DNA of 64,000 nt, taken from Hongsoonwoonella zoysiae. GTDB taxonomy: Bacteria > Pseudomonadota > Alphaproteobacteria > Rhizobiales > Stappiaceae. Shown in pieces: positions 37,125 through 44,713 of this stretch (position 1 is the stretch's first letter; each line of letters opens with the position of its first letter). Location of the stretch: positions 2,113,736 to 2,177,735 of the forward strand of contig NZ_JABRXF010000001.1 of NCBI RefSeq assembly GCF_013266695.1. Reading direction: 5' to 3'. The notes below the pieces were generated by a model that worked only from the letters and a program-made list of their open reading frames with translations, ran no database searches and was not told the origin of the DNA. The translations under genes and the position numbers were made by a program.

Positions 37125-38504
37125 CTAGAGGAGCCTGAGTACGGCCTGGTCCGCCTGAGAGGCGAGTGATAGGGCCGTTGTTGATAAGGACTGTCTTGTC
37201 TGCAGGGCCAAGAGGTTCGCACCCTCTTCATTGGTATCGGCAAGGACGAGATTATCGGCGCCGGTCTGCAACGTGCTGATCAGGTCCTTTGTGAAATCCT
37301 CGCGGATATTCACCGTTGTGAGCTGCGAGCCAAACTTCGAGCTTGCCGAGCGCAGGCTCGACAATGCGTCCGAAAGCTGCGTGAGCTTATCTTCCGCCTC
37401 TTGCGAACTGAGGTCGACTGCCTGTGTCAGATCCAAGCCGAAAGACGTGAGGTCTACACCGCTCAATGTTAGCTGTGACGCGCCCTCATCGCGCCGTTCG
37501 TTAAATGCGACGGTGAGCTCGGAATCGCTGGAGTTGATGAGGTTGACGCCATTGAAGCTGGCATCGGCGGCAAGCTCGTCGATCTGCTGCAGGATATCGT
37601 TGAACTGCTCGGCGAGGTCCGTGTTGTCGGCGTCCGAGGCGGTGGCGGTCGAGACGATCTGAAGCGTATCGGTGAAGTTGCCGCCGGTGCCGCCGGTGCC
37701 CTGAGTGAAGGTTACCTCGGTCTCGCCTGGGTCATTGAAGTCGGCATCGGCAGGGGTCGAAAGATCGACGCTCGCATTCGCGCCAAAGCCCAGACCGGCG
37801 AAGGCTCCACCGGCGGTGTTCTGCCCCACGTCGCCGGTTGCGCCGGCTGCGGCATCGTTGGAGCTGATCGTCAGGTCGAGCGATGCGGCTCCGTTTGCCG
37901 TGATATCGAGGCGTCCATCCGACGTGACATCGGCCTTGGCGATGCCGGAGGTGTTAATCTTGTCAACGAGATCCTGAACCGTGCGGTTTTCGGAAGTCGG
38001 GCCGGTGTCGAGTGTGAAGGTGACCGTCGAAGCAGTACCGTTGTCGTCGGTTGCCGTAAGCTCGATCGTGTCGCCGTTGGTAAAGCCGATGTTATCGAGA
38101 TTCTGGTTCAGGGCGCGTTCGCGAGTGGTGTTGCCAGTCGACAAGGATGTGTCGATGTTGCTCGTGCCCTGAATGTTGGTGACCGCTGCGGCGTCCGTAT
38201 TGGCCTGCTGGGCCTGACGCACAGTCGACTGGGCGCTTTCAACGAGCTTGGTAATTGCGTCGATACCCTTGTCGGCGGCTTCCAGAGTCTGGATCGCGTT
38301 GCCGATGCCATCAAGGAGGCTGCTTAACTCACCACTACGTGACTGCAGGCCTTGGGACGTGAAAAAGTTGGTCGGGTTGTCGAGGGCCGAATTGACCTTC
38401 TTGCCGGTGGCGAGGCGGTTCTGCGTCGCGCCGAGCAGATCAGCCGTATTTTGAAGGGAAAGAAGGTTCTGGCGCACGCCAGCGGAAAGAGTAACTCCAG
38501 ACAT
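37125..38504 (-). CDS. Flagellin (copy 2)
   Basis: The 459-residue paralogue of the adjacent flagellin. N-terminal LSAGVRQNLLSLQNTADLL and C-terminal LALQTRQSLSTTALSLASQ segments are typical D0/D1. It differs from copy 1 mainly at ~145-170 (STVTFTLDTGPTSENRTVQDL), at ~330-400 (ASQLTLSGVDLTSFGLDLTQ) and at scattered D1 positions. Residues ~180-320 are practically identical to copy 1. Two filament proteins may be used in different parts of the filament or at different times. Its leader (38505-38659) is AT-rich; no promoter class is clear. Confidence 0.95.
   Translation of the reverse strand: MSGVTLSAGVRQNLLSLQNTADLLGATQNRLATGKKVNSALDNPTNFFTSQGLQSRSGELSSLLDGIGNAIQTLEAADKGIDAITKLVESAQSTVRQAQQANTDAAAVTNIQGTSNIDTSLSTGNTTRERALNQNLDNIGFTNGDTIELTATDDNGTASTVTFTLDTGPTSENRTVQDLVDKINTSGIAKADVTSDGRLDITANGAASLDLTISSNDAAAGATGDVGQNTAGGAFAGLGFGANASVDLSTPADADFNDPGETEVTFTQGTGGTGGNFTDTLQIVSTATASDADNTDLAEQFNDILQQIDELAADASFNGVNLINSSDSELTVAFNERRDEGASQLTLSGVDLTSFGLDLTQAVDLSSQEAEDKLTQLSDALSSLRSASSKFGSQLTTVNIREDFTKDLISTLQTGADNLVLADTNEEGANLLALQTRQSLSTTALSLASQADQAVLRLL
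37533..37967 (-). repeat. Duplicated flagellin core block, copy 2
   Basis: Partner of the block at 35951-36385. Identity is higher here than in the terminal domains that are usually the conserved parts of flagellins. Confidence 0.85.
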
Positions 38505-38659
38505 AAATGTACCTTTCTGGTGTTCGGGTCACAGCGCTTCTTCGCTGCTTCGCGAAAACTAGAAAGGTGAGAGAAACGATCTGTAAATATATATAGTTAA
38601 ATATTGGAAAGGTTAATTGTTTGAACCAGAACTCATATCTTATTTGTTGTTTGTTAAGC

Positions 38660-40483
38660 TTAACAATTCGTGTCATTCTGTATAAAAGCTTGAAGATCTG
38701 CGGTAATTTTTCCGACAATCGCACGCGCATCTTTACCGGGTGGAATTCGGTAGTAGGTTGTCGTTGGAAGCCAGGGCATATTTGGCTGCCCGAGAAGCAA
38801 TGGTTCGGCAGAGCGGCCAAAGCGCCAGACCGGCACGCCCAATGCGCTGGCGAGTTCCGAAACACTCGAACTCGTCGAAATAACGAGATCCAGGTTTCGC
38901 ACGAGCGCGGCAACCGATTCCAGATCGTCGAAATGGTCGATCCCTTCGATGTCATGAATGTTGACTCGGTGATTCTCGTGAAAGCGCTTTATCTCATCCG
39001 TGCTATCTTTGTACTGAAGATTGAAGAAGGAGATATTTGGAATCTCGAAAAGAGGAACCAAGTCTTCCAAGCTGAGGTATGACAACGTTCTCGTTTGAAT
39101 GGAAAGCGCGCCGCTCCAGCAGAGGCCGACCTTGACTTTTTCCGTTTCAAATGCCGGGTGTTTCGCGATTTCGGCTACCCGGTTCTCATCCGCTTCCAAG
39201 AAAGAGTTTATCTTGGGAAACGACGATAGAGTTGGGCGCAGAAATCTTGGTAATTCTCCTATTGGACAATGAACGTCATAGTCCACCGGTTGCCCCATCA
39301 ATGAGAACGAAGATGGATGTTTATAGCCGCGGACAATCGCATCCGGGAAATTGCGGGATAGGAGCGGGACCGTTTTGGGTTGCGCTTCGATGATGACGCT
39401 TTTTGCCTGACCTATGATTTCCGCGAACATTGAGGCATAGCGAATAGCGTCCCCCACGCCTTGTTCATTCCAGATGAGGATGCTCTTGCCCGCCAGGCTT
39501 TCACCGCTCCATTTTTCGACGGGCAAATCACGTCGGATACAGAGAGTTCCCCTAGCATACATATTGGCTTCTGCAAGTTTGAAACCTTCCTCAAGATTTC
39601 CCATGCACAGCAAGCAGTAACCAAGACCAAGGCGCGCTTCGTGATTTATATCTTCAGAAAGCTCCAGTGCCTTCCTATATTCATCCGCGGCTTCCTCGAA
39701 ACGGCAAAGTCGATAGAGGCATTTTGCGCGGATCATCGACTTCGCCAGAGATTCGCCAACGCCCTCGATCAGGTTCAGCGCTTCGCTCCAGCGCCCCACG
39801 CCCCAATTTGCATTGGCAAGGCGGATTTTGAATTCCGTGTCTTGGGCTGCGTCAAGAAATGTCTTTGCCTGTTCCAGGAACTCAAAGGCAAACCGGGATC
39901 TGTCCTGATCGATTGCGATATCGGCAAGAGAGAGTGTTGCGCGTTTGTGGCAGGGGTCAATCGCGAGAACATGCTCGCACAATTTCTCGGCCTCTTCGGG
40001 CTTGTCTGCCAGATGAAGGGCTTGTGCAAATTCGACAATTGCATCCAAATCGTCGGGATTGGCCCGCACTGCCAATTCGAAAGTCTTCAGGGATTCAACT
40101 GTTTCGCCCAGGCGTTGTAGTGCTCGCGCCTTCCTTCGAAGCAGGATAGGGTCGGCGTTGAAATCATCAGGAAGAGAGTGAATGGTTTCAGTCAGCTCTT
40201 TAAATTTACTCCTTTTTTCCAAAATATTTATGTAGTTATAAAGAAATTTTTCGTTTTTTGGGAATATATCAAATGCTTTTGAAAAATGTTCTTCGGCTTC
40301 TTTATATTTTCCAATTTGCATATAGCAGAGGCCAATTAAATTATGTGCCTCCGCATTATTATTTTCTTTTTGAAGTATCTTCTTGAATATGGATATTGCG
40401 CCGTTGTTATCCCCCTTTTTTTGCAAAATAACTGCTTTTTTCAGCTTATTTAAAGTGGCGGGAGAAGAAGCAAGCATCGGCAT
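38660..40483 (-). CDS. TPR-glycosyltransferase, candidate flagellin glycosyltransferase (FlmG-like)
   Basis: The 607-residue protein has tetratricopeptide repeats over residues ~10-310 (for example AEAHNLIGLCYMQIGKYKEAEEHF) and a GT-B-like glycosyltransferase domain over ~320-607. The latter has KSILIWNEQGVGDAIRYASM, VKVGLCWSGALSIQTRTLSY and DLVISTSSSVSELASALGVP, the nucleotide-sugar-binding pattern of TPR-glycosyltransferases. Caulobacter FlmG has this same layout and attaches pseudaminic acid to flagellins; position next to two flagellin genes supports a similar role. The first ~110 codons are notably AT-rich compared with the neighbours. A second in-frame ATG at 40477 is possible. Substrate and sugar are inferred. 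Confidence 0.75.
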   Translation of the reverse strand: MPMLASSPATLNKLKKAVILQKKGDNNGAISIFKKILQKENNNAEAHNLIGLCYMQIGKYKEAEEHFSKAFDIFPKNEKFLYNYINILEKRSKFKELTETIHSLPDDFNADPILLRRKARALQRLGETVESLKTFELAVRANPDDLDAIVEFAQALHLADKPEEAEKLCEHVLAIDPCHKRATLSLADIAIDQDRSRFAFEFLEQAKTFLDAAQDTEFKIRLANANWGVGRWSEALNLIEGVGESLAKSMIRAKCLYRLCRFEEAADEYRKALELSEDINHEARLGLGYCLLCMGNLEEGFKLAEANMYARGTLCIRRDLPVEKWSGESLAGKSILIWNEQGVGDAIRYASMFAEIIGQAKSVIIEAQPKTVPLLSRNFPDAIVRGYKHPSSFSLMGQPVDYDVHCPIGELPRFLRPTLSSFPKINSFLEADENRVAEIAKHPAFETEKVKVGLCWSGALSIQTRTLSYLSLEDLVPLFEIPNISFFNLQYKDSTDEIKRFHENHRVNIHDIEGIDHFDDLESVAALVRNLDLVISTSSSVSELASALGVPVWRFGRSAEPLLLGQPNMPWLPTTTYYRIPPGKDARAIVGKITADLQAFIQNDTNC

Positions 40484-40590
40484 CAGTCCATTTTTCGAAA
40501 GTGAGTGGACTATAGCTGATTCGATGCGGTGAGCTGGAGGTGGACGGGCAAATCCTAAATGACGCAGAAACCCGCCGGGGCAGCGCTTGC

Positions 40591-40977
40591 TTAAAGAGTT
40601 TTATCGATGCCGAGGCCTGTAAGTTCCATCTGCGTGGCTTTCAGGAAAGCGCGCTGCAACTGAAGCAGCGTTTCGCCCGGACTGTGGGGCTGGGGATCGT
40701 CGGGGCGCGTGATCAGGCCCGCGTCGGGCTGTGGCGGGGGCTGGCGTTGATCATCGCTGCCGCTTTGGCCGGAGCCGTTTTTGTGTTCGCCCCGCCGGCG
40801 TTCGCTGTCACGTCTCGGCTTCGTGTTGTTGGCGGGCTTTTCAACTTTCTGGCTGACGGGAACGGCCTGCGAGGCGGGAAGGGCGGTGGCGGATGAAGGC
40901 GTGCTCGGGGCGGCAGGCTCGCGCGCAACGGGCGCGGCGAGCGGTATGAGCGGCGGGCGAGCGGCGCTGAAATCCAT
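40591..40977 (-). CDS. Pro/Ala-rich protein of unknown function in the flagellar cluster
   Basis: ATG 40977 follows AGGAGAAGGAAGG and is preferred over ATG 41022. The 128-residue product is Pro/Ala/Ser-rich and then highly charged (RRDSERRRGEHKNG), so mostly disordered. A C-terminal helix (SPGETLLQLQRAFLKATQMELTGLGIDKTL in two parts) is the only ordered-looking part. I do not recognise it; the location hints at a small flagellar accessory or export-related protein. Confidence 0.55.
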   Translation of the reverse strand: MDFSAARPPLIPLAAPVAREPAAPSTPSSATALPASQAVPVSQKVEKPANNTKPRRDSERRRGEHKNGSGQSGSDDQRQPPPQPDAGLITRPDDPQPHSPGETLLQLQRAFLKATQMELTGLGIDKTL

Positions 40978-41153
40978 CCTTCCTTCTCCTGACACGGCCG
41001 ATAGCCTTGAAAGGAAGGACATTGAGAAGCGGGAATAACCAGCGCGTTAGGAAAAAAGTTCGGATTTAAACGAAAGCGGTGATTTTTAGCGTATCGGGGC
41101 GACAAGCTGCCTGAAATGGTTACGCGAGGCTTTCGGCGATCTCATAAACAACA

Positions 41154-41179
41154 GGGCCGCAAGCTTCTGCCTGCGACCC
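41154..41179 (-). terminator. Probable terminator of flgI-flgJ-flgN
   Basis: On the minus strand GGGTCGCA pairs with TGCGGCCC (one G-U) around a 10-nt loop, followed by TGTTGTTTATG. It lies 30 bp past the flgN-like stop. Confidence 0.6.
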
Positions 41180-41208
41180 GTTAATCTGTCGCTATGGAGG
41201 GTCGACCC

Positions 41209-41706
41209 TCAAAGCGACTGATTGACGGCCAGTCCGTCCGCCGGCTTGGGCTGCTTGGGTTTTGAGCCGTTCGGCCCATATGTCTTCGGCGCGGCTTTGG
41301 CGCCGGCACCTTCGGCGACCTTGCGCAAAAGCCCGTCTGCGACTTCACGCGCGGTTGCGAGCACGGCGAGGTTGATCCGCAGGATCGGCTGGAACTCGCC
41401 GTGCTTGCGGTGGAGGGCTTCGACGGCTTCCGGTGCGAGATTGCCGAGCGCGACCGAATTGTCGCGAACATAGGTCATCCCGCGCATGTAGATGCTGATG
41501 AGATCCGCCTTCATGGGCTGCAGTTCGCCCGCTTCCGCCAGTTTGCCCTCGCGCACCAGCGCCGTTTCATGCTCGATTGTGCGCAGGAGCTCGGACATTG
41601 CTTCATTGAGCCGGGCGCAGGTCGCTTCGGCGGCTTCCCTGTCGGCGATCCTTGCCTCGAAAAACTCGGGCGCGCGCTCGGCGATCGACTTGTAAGACAG
41701 GCTCAT
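41209..41706 (-). CDS. flgN: FlgN-like flagellar export chaperone
   Basis: The 165-residue protein is mostly helical: ATCARLNEAMSELLRTIEHETALVREGKLAEA split across residues ~28-60 is the FlgN-type segment, then KADLISIYMRGMTYV. The tail is Lys/Pro-rich. FlgN chaperones escort FlgK and FlgL to the export gate. The gene follows flgJ by two bases in the flgI-flgJ-flgN order common in alphaproteobacteria. FlgN proteins diverge strongly, so the call rests on size, helix pattern and position. Confidence 0.7.
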   Translation of the reverse strand: MSLSYKSIAERAPEFFEARIADREAAEATCARLNEAMSELLRTIEHETALVREGKLAEAGELQPMKADLISIYMRGMTYVRDNSVALGNLAPEAVEALHRKHGEFQPILRINLAVLATAREVADGLLRKVAEGAGAKAAPKTYGPNGSKPKQPKPADGLAVNQSL

Positions 41707-41708
41707 GA

Positions 41709-42035
41709 TCAGTTGGTCTCCTGCAGTGCGATGAGTTCACGTTTCACGGCATCGGCAATGCCGATACCGCCGGATTGAGCGATTGTTCTGGAATATTCCT
41801 CGACCAGCATGCCGCGCCAGGCCTCCGATCCGGTGCCGTTGCCCCAGGCGCCGCCTTCCTCAAGGCCGGTGAACATTGATTCAAGCATGGTGTTGAGGAA
41901 CACCGCCTCGAACTCCTGCGCCGCCTGGTCGATGCTCTTTGCGCCATTCGCTGTCAGGGACGACGCGTTAAGGCTGTTCAAGGGCGAACGTTGCGCGGCG
42001 CCCGCAAGTGCGTTCGAAAGCTGAAGGTCGCTCAT
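41709..42035 (-). CDS. flgJ: Rod-binding protein (FlgJ N-terminal domain only)
   Basis: The 108-residue protein matches the rod-binding domain: AAQEFEAVFLNTMLESMF, then GGAWGNGTGSEAWRGMLVEEYSRTIAQSGGIGIAD in two parts. The muramidase domain of enterobacterial FlgJ is absent, as usual in alphaproteobacteria. It helps assemble the rod in the periplasm. The ATG overlaps the flgI stop (TGATG). Confidence 0.93.
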   Translation of the reverse strand: MSDLQLSNALAGAAQRSPLNSLNASSLTANGAKSIDQAAQEFEAVFLNTMLESMFTGLEEGGAWGNGTGSEAWRGMLVEEYSRTIAQSGGIGIADAVKRELIALQETN

Positions 42036-43150
42036 CACAGCACCTCGATCTCTGCCTGGAGGGCGCCTGCCGCCTTGATCGCCTGAAGAATGGAGATCAG
42101 GTCGCGCGGGCCGATGCCGAGTGCGTTCAGGCCGTTGACGAGTTCCTGCAGCGTAACGGTTTCAGGAACGATGCCGAGCTGATTGCCGCTTTCGTCGTCG
42201 ACCTGGACATCGGTGCGGGGGACGATCGCGGTTTCACCATTGGAGAAGGGAAGGGGCTGCGAGACCTCGGGCGTTTCGGCGATGCGAACGGTGAGGTTGC
42301 CCTGCGCGACCGCCACCGTCGACACTTTCACGTTCTGGCCCATGACGATGATGCCGGAATTTTCGTCGATCACGACGCGGGCCGGCAGATCAGGCTCGAC
42401 GACAAGCTGCTCGATGTCGGTCAGAAGATCGACGATATTGCCGTCGAAATCGCGCGGCAGGCCAATGCGTACGGTGGCCGGGTCCAGCGGCTCCGCCGTC
42501 GGAAGGCCGATCAGTTCGTTGATGGCCAGCGCGATGCGCCGGCTTGTGGTGAGGTCCGGATTGCGAAGCGCAAGACGAAGGCTGGTCATCGACGCGAGCC
42601 TGAACTCGATTTCGCGCTCGACGAGCGCGCCGTTCGCGATGCGTCCGGAAGTCGGTACGCCACGGACGATGGAGGCGGCCTGTCCGGCAGCGGAAAAGCC
42701 GCCGATCGCGACCGGCCCTTGGGCGATTGCATAGACCTCGCCGTCGGCACCCAGGAGAGGGGTTACGAGAAGTGTGCCACCCTGCAGGCTTTCCGCGTCG
42801 CCAAGCGCGCTGACGGAAACGTCGATGCGCGTACCATGGGTGGAAAAAGCCGGCAGGTTCGCCGTTACCATGACTGCGGCAACATTTTCCGTATTGAGGT
42901 CGAAACCGCGCGTATTGACGCCGAGCCGCTCAAGCATGGCCTGCAGACTTTGCCGGGTGAAAGGAGCGTTGCGCAAGGAATCGCCCGTGCCCTGAAGGCC
43001 GACGACAAGGCCGTAGCCGATCAGCTGGTTATCCCGAATACCTTCGAAATCGGCGATATCCTTGATGCGCGAGGCCGAAGATGCCGGCACGGCGAGGATT
43101 GCCAGCGCAAAAAGCGACAGGAATGAGCGTAGAAGGAAATTCGACGACAT
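42035..43150 (-). CDS. flgI: Flagellar P-ring protein FlgI
   Basis: ATG 43150 with GGAAG upstream gives 371 residues. It has a Sec signal peptide (LSLFALAILAVPASSAS) followed by the FlgI hallmark RIKDIADFEGIRDNQLIGYG and LVVGLQGTGD, then TRGFDLNTENVAAVMVTANL. It forms the periplasmic P-ring around the rod. Divergent from fliX; a sigma-54-type element lies just upstream. First gene of flgI-flgJ-flgN. Confidence 0.97.
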   Translation of the reverse strand: MSSNFLLRSFLSLFALAILAVPASSASRIKDIADFEGIRDNQLIGYGLVVGLQGTGDSLRNAPFTRQSLQAMLERLGVNTRGFDLNTENVAAVMVTANLPAFSTHGTRIDVSVSALGDAESLQGGTLLVTPLLGADGEVYAIAQGPVAIGGFSAAGQAASIVRGVPTSGRIANGALVEREIEFRLASMTSLRLALRNPDLTTSRRIALAINELIGLPTAEPLDPATVRIGLPRDFDGNIVDLLTDIEQLVVEPDLPARVVIDENSGIIVMGQNVKVSTVAVAQGNLTVRIAETPEVSQPLPFSNGETAIVPRTDVQVDDESGNQLGIVPETVTLQELVNGLNALGIGPRDLISILQAIKAAGALQAEIEVL

Positions 43151-43192
43151 GGAGCTTCCGTTCCGCGTTGAAATTGTCTTGCGGACACTGAA

Positions 43193-43207
43193 GCGAATGT
43201 CATGCCA
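43193..43207 (-). promoter_or_regulatory. Sigma-54-type promoter of flgI
   Basis: On the minus strand TGGCATGACATTCGC has the GG-N10-GC spacing of sigma-54 promoters and differs from TGGCAYG-N4-TTGC at one base. Its predicted start point is about 30 bp before the flgI ATG. Confidence 0.8.
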
Positions 43208-43324
43208 ACTTGATCCGCAGGTTTGCGAAATAAGGTAATCCATTCAATTTAATAAGAAATTTTGATTTTCGCTCCCTCAGACTCGCAAAAGGCCATCGAC
43301 AGACGGGCAAAATTTACCCGCCGA

Positions 43325-43340
43325 TTAACGAAGGATTTAC
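43325..43340 (+). promoter_or_regulatory. Near-consensus CtrA box upstream of fliX
   Basis: TTAA-CGAAGGA-TTTAC differs by one base from TTAA-N7-TTAAC and lies ~60 bp before fliX. Caulobacter fliX is a CtrA-controlled class II gene, which makes the site plausible. Confidence 0.5.
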
Positions 43341-43400
43341 CATGACGGAAAATTATATCCGCAAGCGGCCGGGCGCCGGCTGGCAGAACGAGCGTGTGAA

Positions 43401-43829
43401 ATGCGGATATCGGGATTTCAGAGCCTTTCCCCAACACAAACGAAAGCCGCGGCGCGCAGGCGCCCGGCGAGCGGGAGCGCTTTCGCTCCGTCTGACGCAG
43501 AGACATCGACCCAGGCCCAGGCAGCGCCGGCGGCGGGAGGAGGCGCGACGGTAACGAGCCTGAGCGCCGTGCTTGCGTTACAATCGGTCGAGGATGCCAC
43601 GAGCGGGCGCAAACGCGCTTTGCGCCATGGTAATGATCTTCTCGATGCGCTTGAAAACCTGAAAGTGGAATTGCTCGGTGGCAAAGTGGCGCCGGAGAGG
43701 CTGCAGCGCCTGATCGCCATGCTGAAAAGCCGCCGCCCGGGCGACGACGCGGATGTGGAAGCGGTGGTCGATGAGATCGAGCTTCGGGCCCGCGTAGAAC
43801 TTGCGAAATTGGGCCGATTCACCGACTGA
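43401..43829 (+). CDS. fliX: Flagellar assembly regulator FliX
   Basis: The 142-residue protein has a flexible N-terminus and the FliX core: LSAVLALQSVEDATSGRKRALRHG, LLDALENLKVELL and VVDEIELRARVELAKLG. In Caulobacter FliX is a trans-acting partner of FlbD that couples completion of the early basal body to sigma-54-dependent class III/IV genes. Here it is divergent from flgI, as in Caulobacter, and several sigma-54-type promoters occur in the window. flbD itself is not present. Confidence 0.92.
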   Translation: MRISGFQSLSPTQTKAAARRRPASGSAFAPSDAETSTQAQAAPAAGGGATVTSLSAVLALQSVEDATSGRKRALRHGNDLLDALENLKVELLGGKVAPERLQRLIAMLKSRRPGDDADVEAVVDEIELRARVELAKLGRFTD

Positions 43830-43981
43830 TCGGTGGATAATTCGAAGCGTTTCCCGGCGATTTTCGCTAACCATCTGACGCAATAAAGTTTTTTGTTACG
43901 GAAAATTCACCATCACAAGATTGTCGTTGGCAATGCCTGCCGCTATATTCCGACCCGCCTTAAAGGTAGCCGGAGTTGGAT

Positions 43982-44398
43982 ATGACGGTGGATATTGAAG
44001 CCGACTATCGTCCCACAGAGGGCGAACCGTTCATGAATGATCGGCAGCGCGAGTATTTTCGCAGGAAACTACTGTCCTGGAAGGAAGATATCTTGAGGGA
44101 AAGCCGCGAAACGCTGGCGAATCTTCAGGAAGAAAACCAGAACCACCCCGATTTCGCAGATCGCGCGTCTTCCGAAACCGATCGCTCGATCGAGCTCAGG
44201 GCCCGCGACCGCCAGCGCAAGCTTATCGCCAAAATCGACGCCGCACTCGAACGAATTGAAGATGGATCCTACGGTTATTGCGAAGAGACCGGCGAACCCA
44301 TTTCGGTAAAGCGGCTCGATGCGCGCCCGATCGCGACGCTTTCCCTGGAAGCACAGGAAGCCCACGAACGGCGTGAAAAGGTCTATCGGGACGACTGA
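43982..44398 (+). CDS. dksA: DksA/TraR-family RNA polymerase-binding regulator
   Basis: ATG 43982 has CGGAG six bases upstream; the product has 138 residues. A coiled coil (REYFRRKLLSWKEDILRES, ASSETDRSIELRARDR with the acidic tip) is followed by GYCEETGEPISVKRLDARP. Only one of the four zinc-finger cysteines is left; the others are replaced by Thr, Ser and Ala. Such cysteine-poor DksA proteins occur in alphaproteobacteria. It binds the secondary channel of RNA polymerase in the stringent response. A strong terminator follows. Confidence 0.93.
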   Translation: MTVDIEADYRPTEGEPFMNDRQREYFRRKLLSWKEDILRESRETLANLQEENQNHPDFADRASSETDRSIELRARDRQRKLIAKIDAALERIEDGSYGYCEETGEPISVKRLDARPIATLSLEAQEAHERREKVYRDD

Positions 44399-44425
44399 AC
44401 TCAGCTGATCCAACGGATACGGCTG

Positions 44426-44455
44426 AGCGCGGGCACCGGTTTGCCCGCGCTTTTT
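44426..44455 (+). terminator. Intrinsic terminator of dksA
   Basis: A perfect 10-bp stem AGCGCGGGCA / TGCCCGCGCT with a 6-nt loop runs into TTTTT. Confidence 0.93.
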
Positions 44456-44713
44456 TATTCATAATCGGCGCAGGGTGCGAGTTGCCTGATGCGGGGAGCA
44501 TATAAGTTCGAAACAGGTGGTCATCGGCGGATTCAGAAGGGCGGCTAGGTCACGCCTGGATGTCGGGAGCGTAATTTCGATTCTCTCCGCCGTGCAGAGT
44601 AAATGGATTGTTAATTTAAATATAACCTCCTTCATTTTCTTCAATTCACGTTCAGTAAGTAATTTATGATAGCTTGATTGGGTAAAACGAATAAAAGATA
44701 CCGGTCACTAGCG

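Noticed and set aside
36123-37977. Paired 90-codon plus-strand open frames repeated 1,582 bp apart
   Set aside because: They are antisense to the duplicated flagellin cores; the repeat is real but it belongs to the flagellin genes.
42008-43126. 372-codon plus-strand open frame opposite flgI
   Set aside because: FlgI is unmistakable on the minus strand; the opposite product is rich in Asp/Arg/Ala with no recognisable domain.
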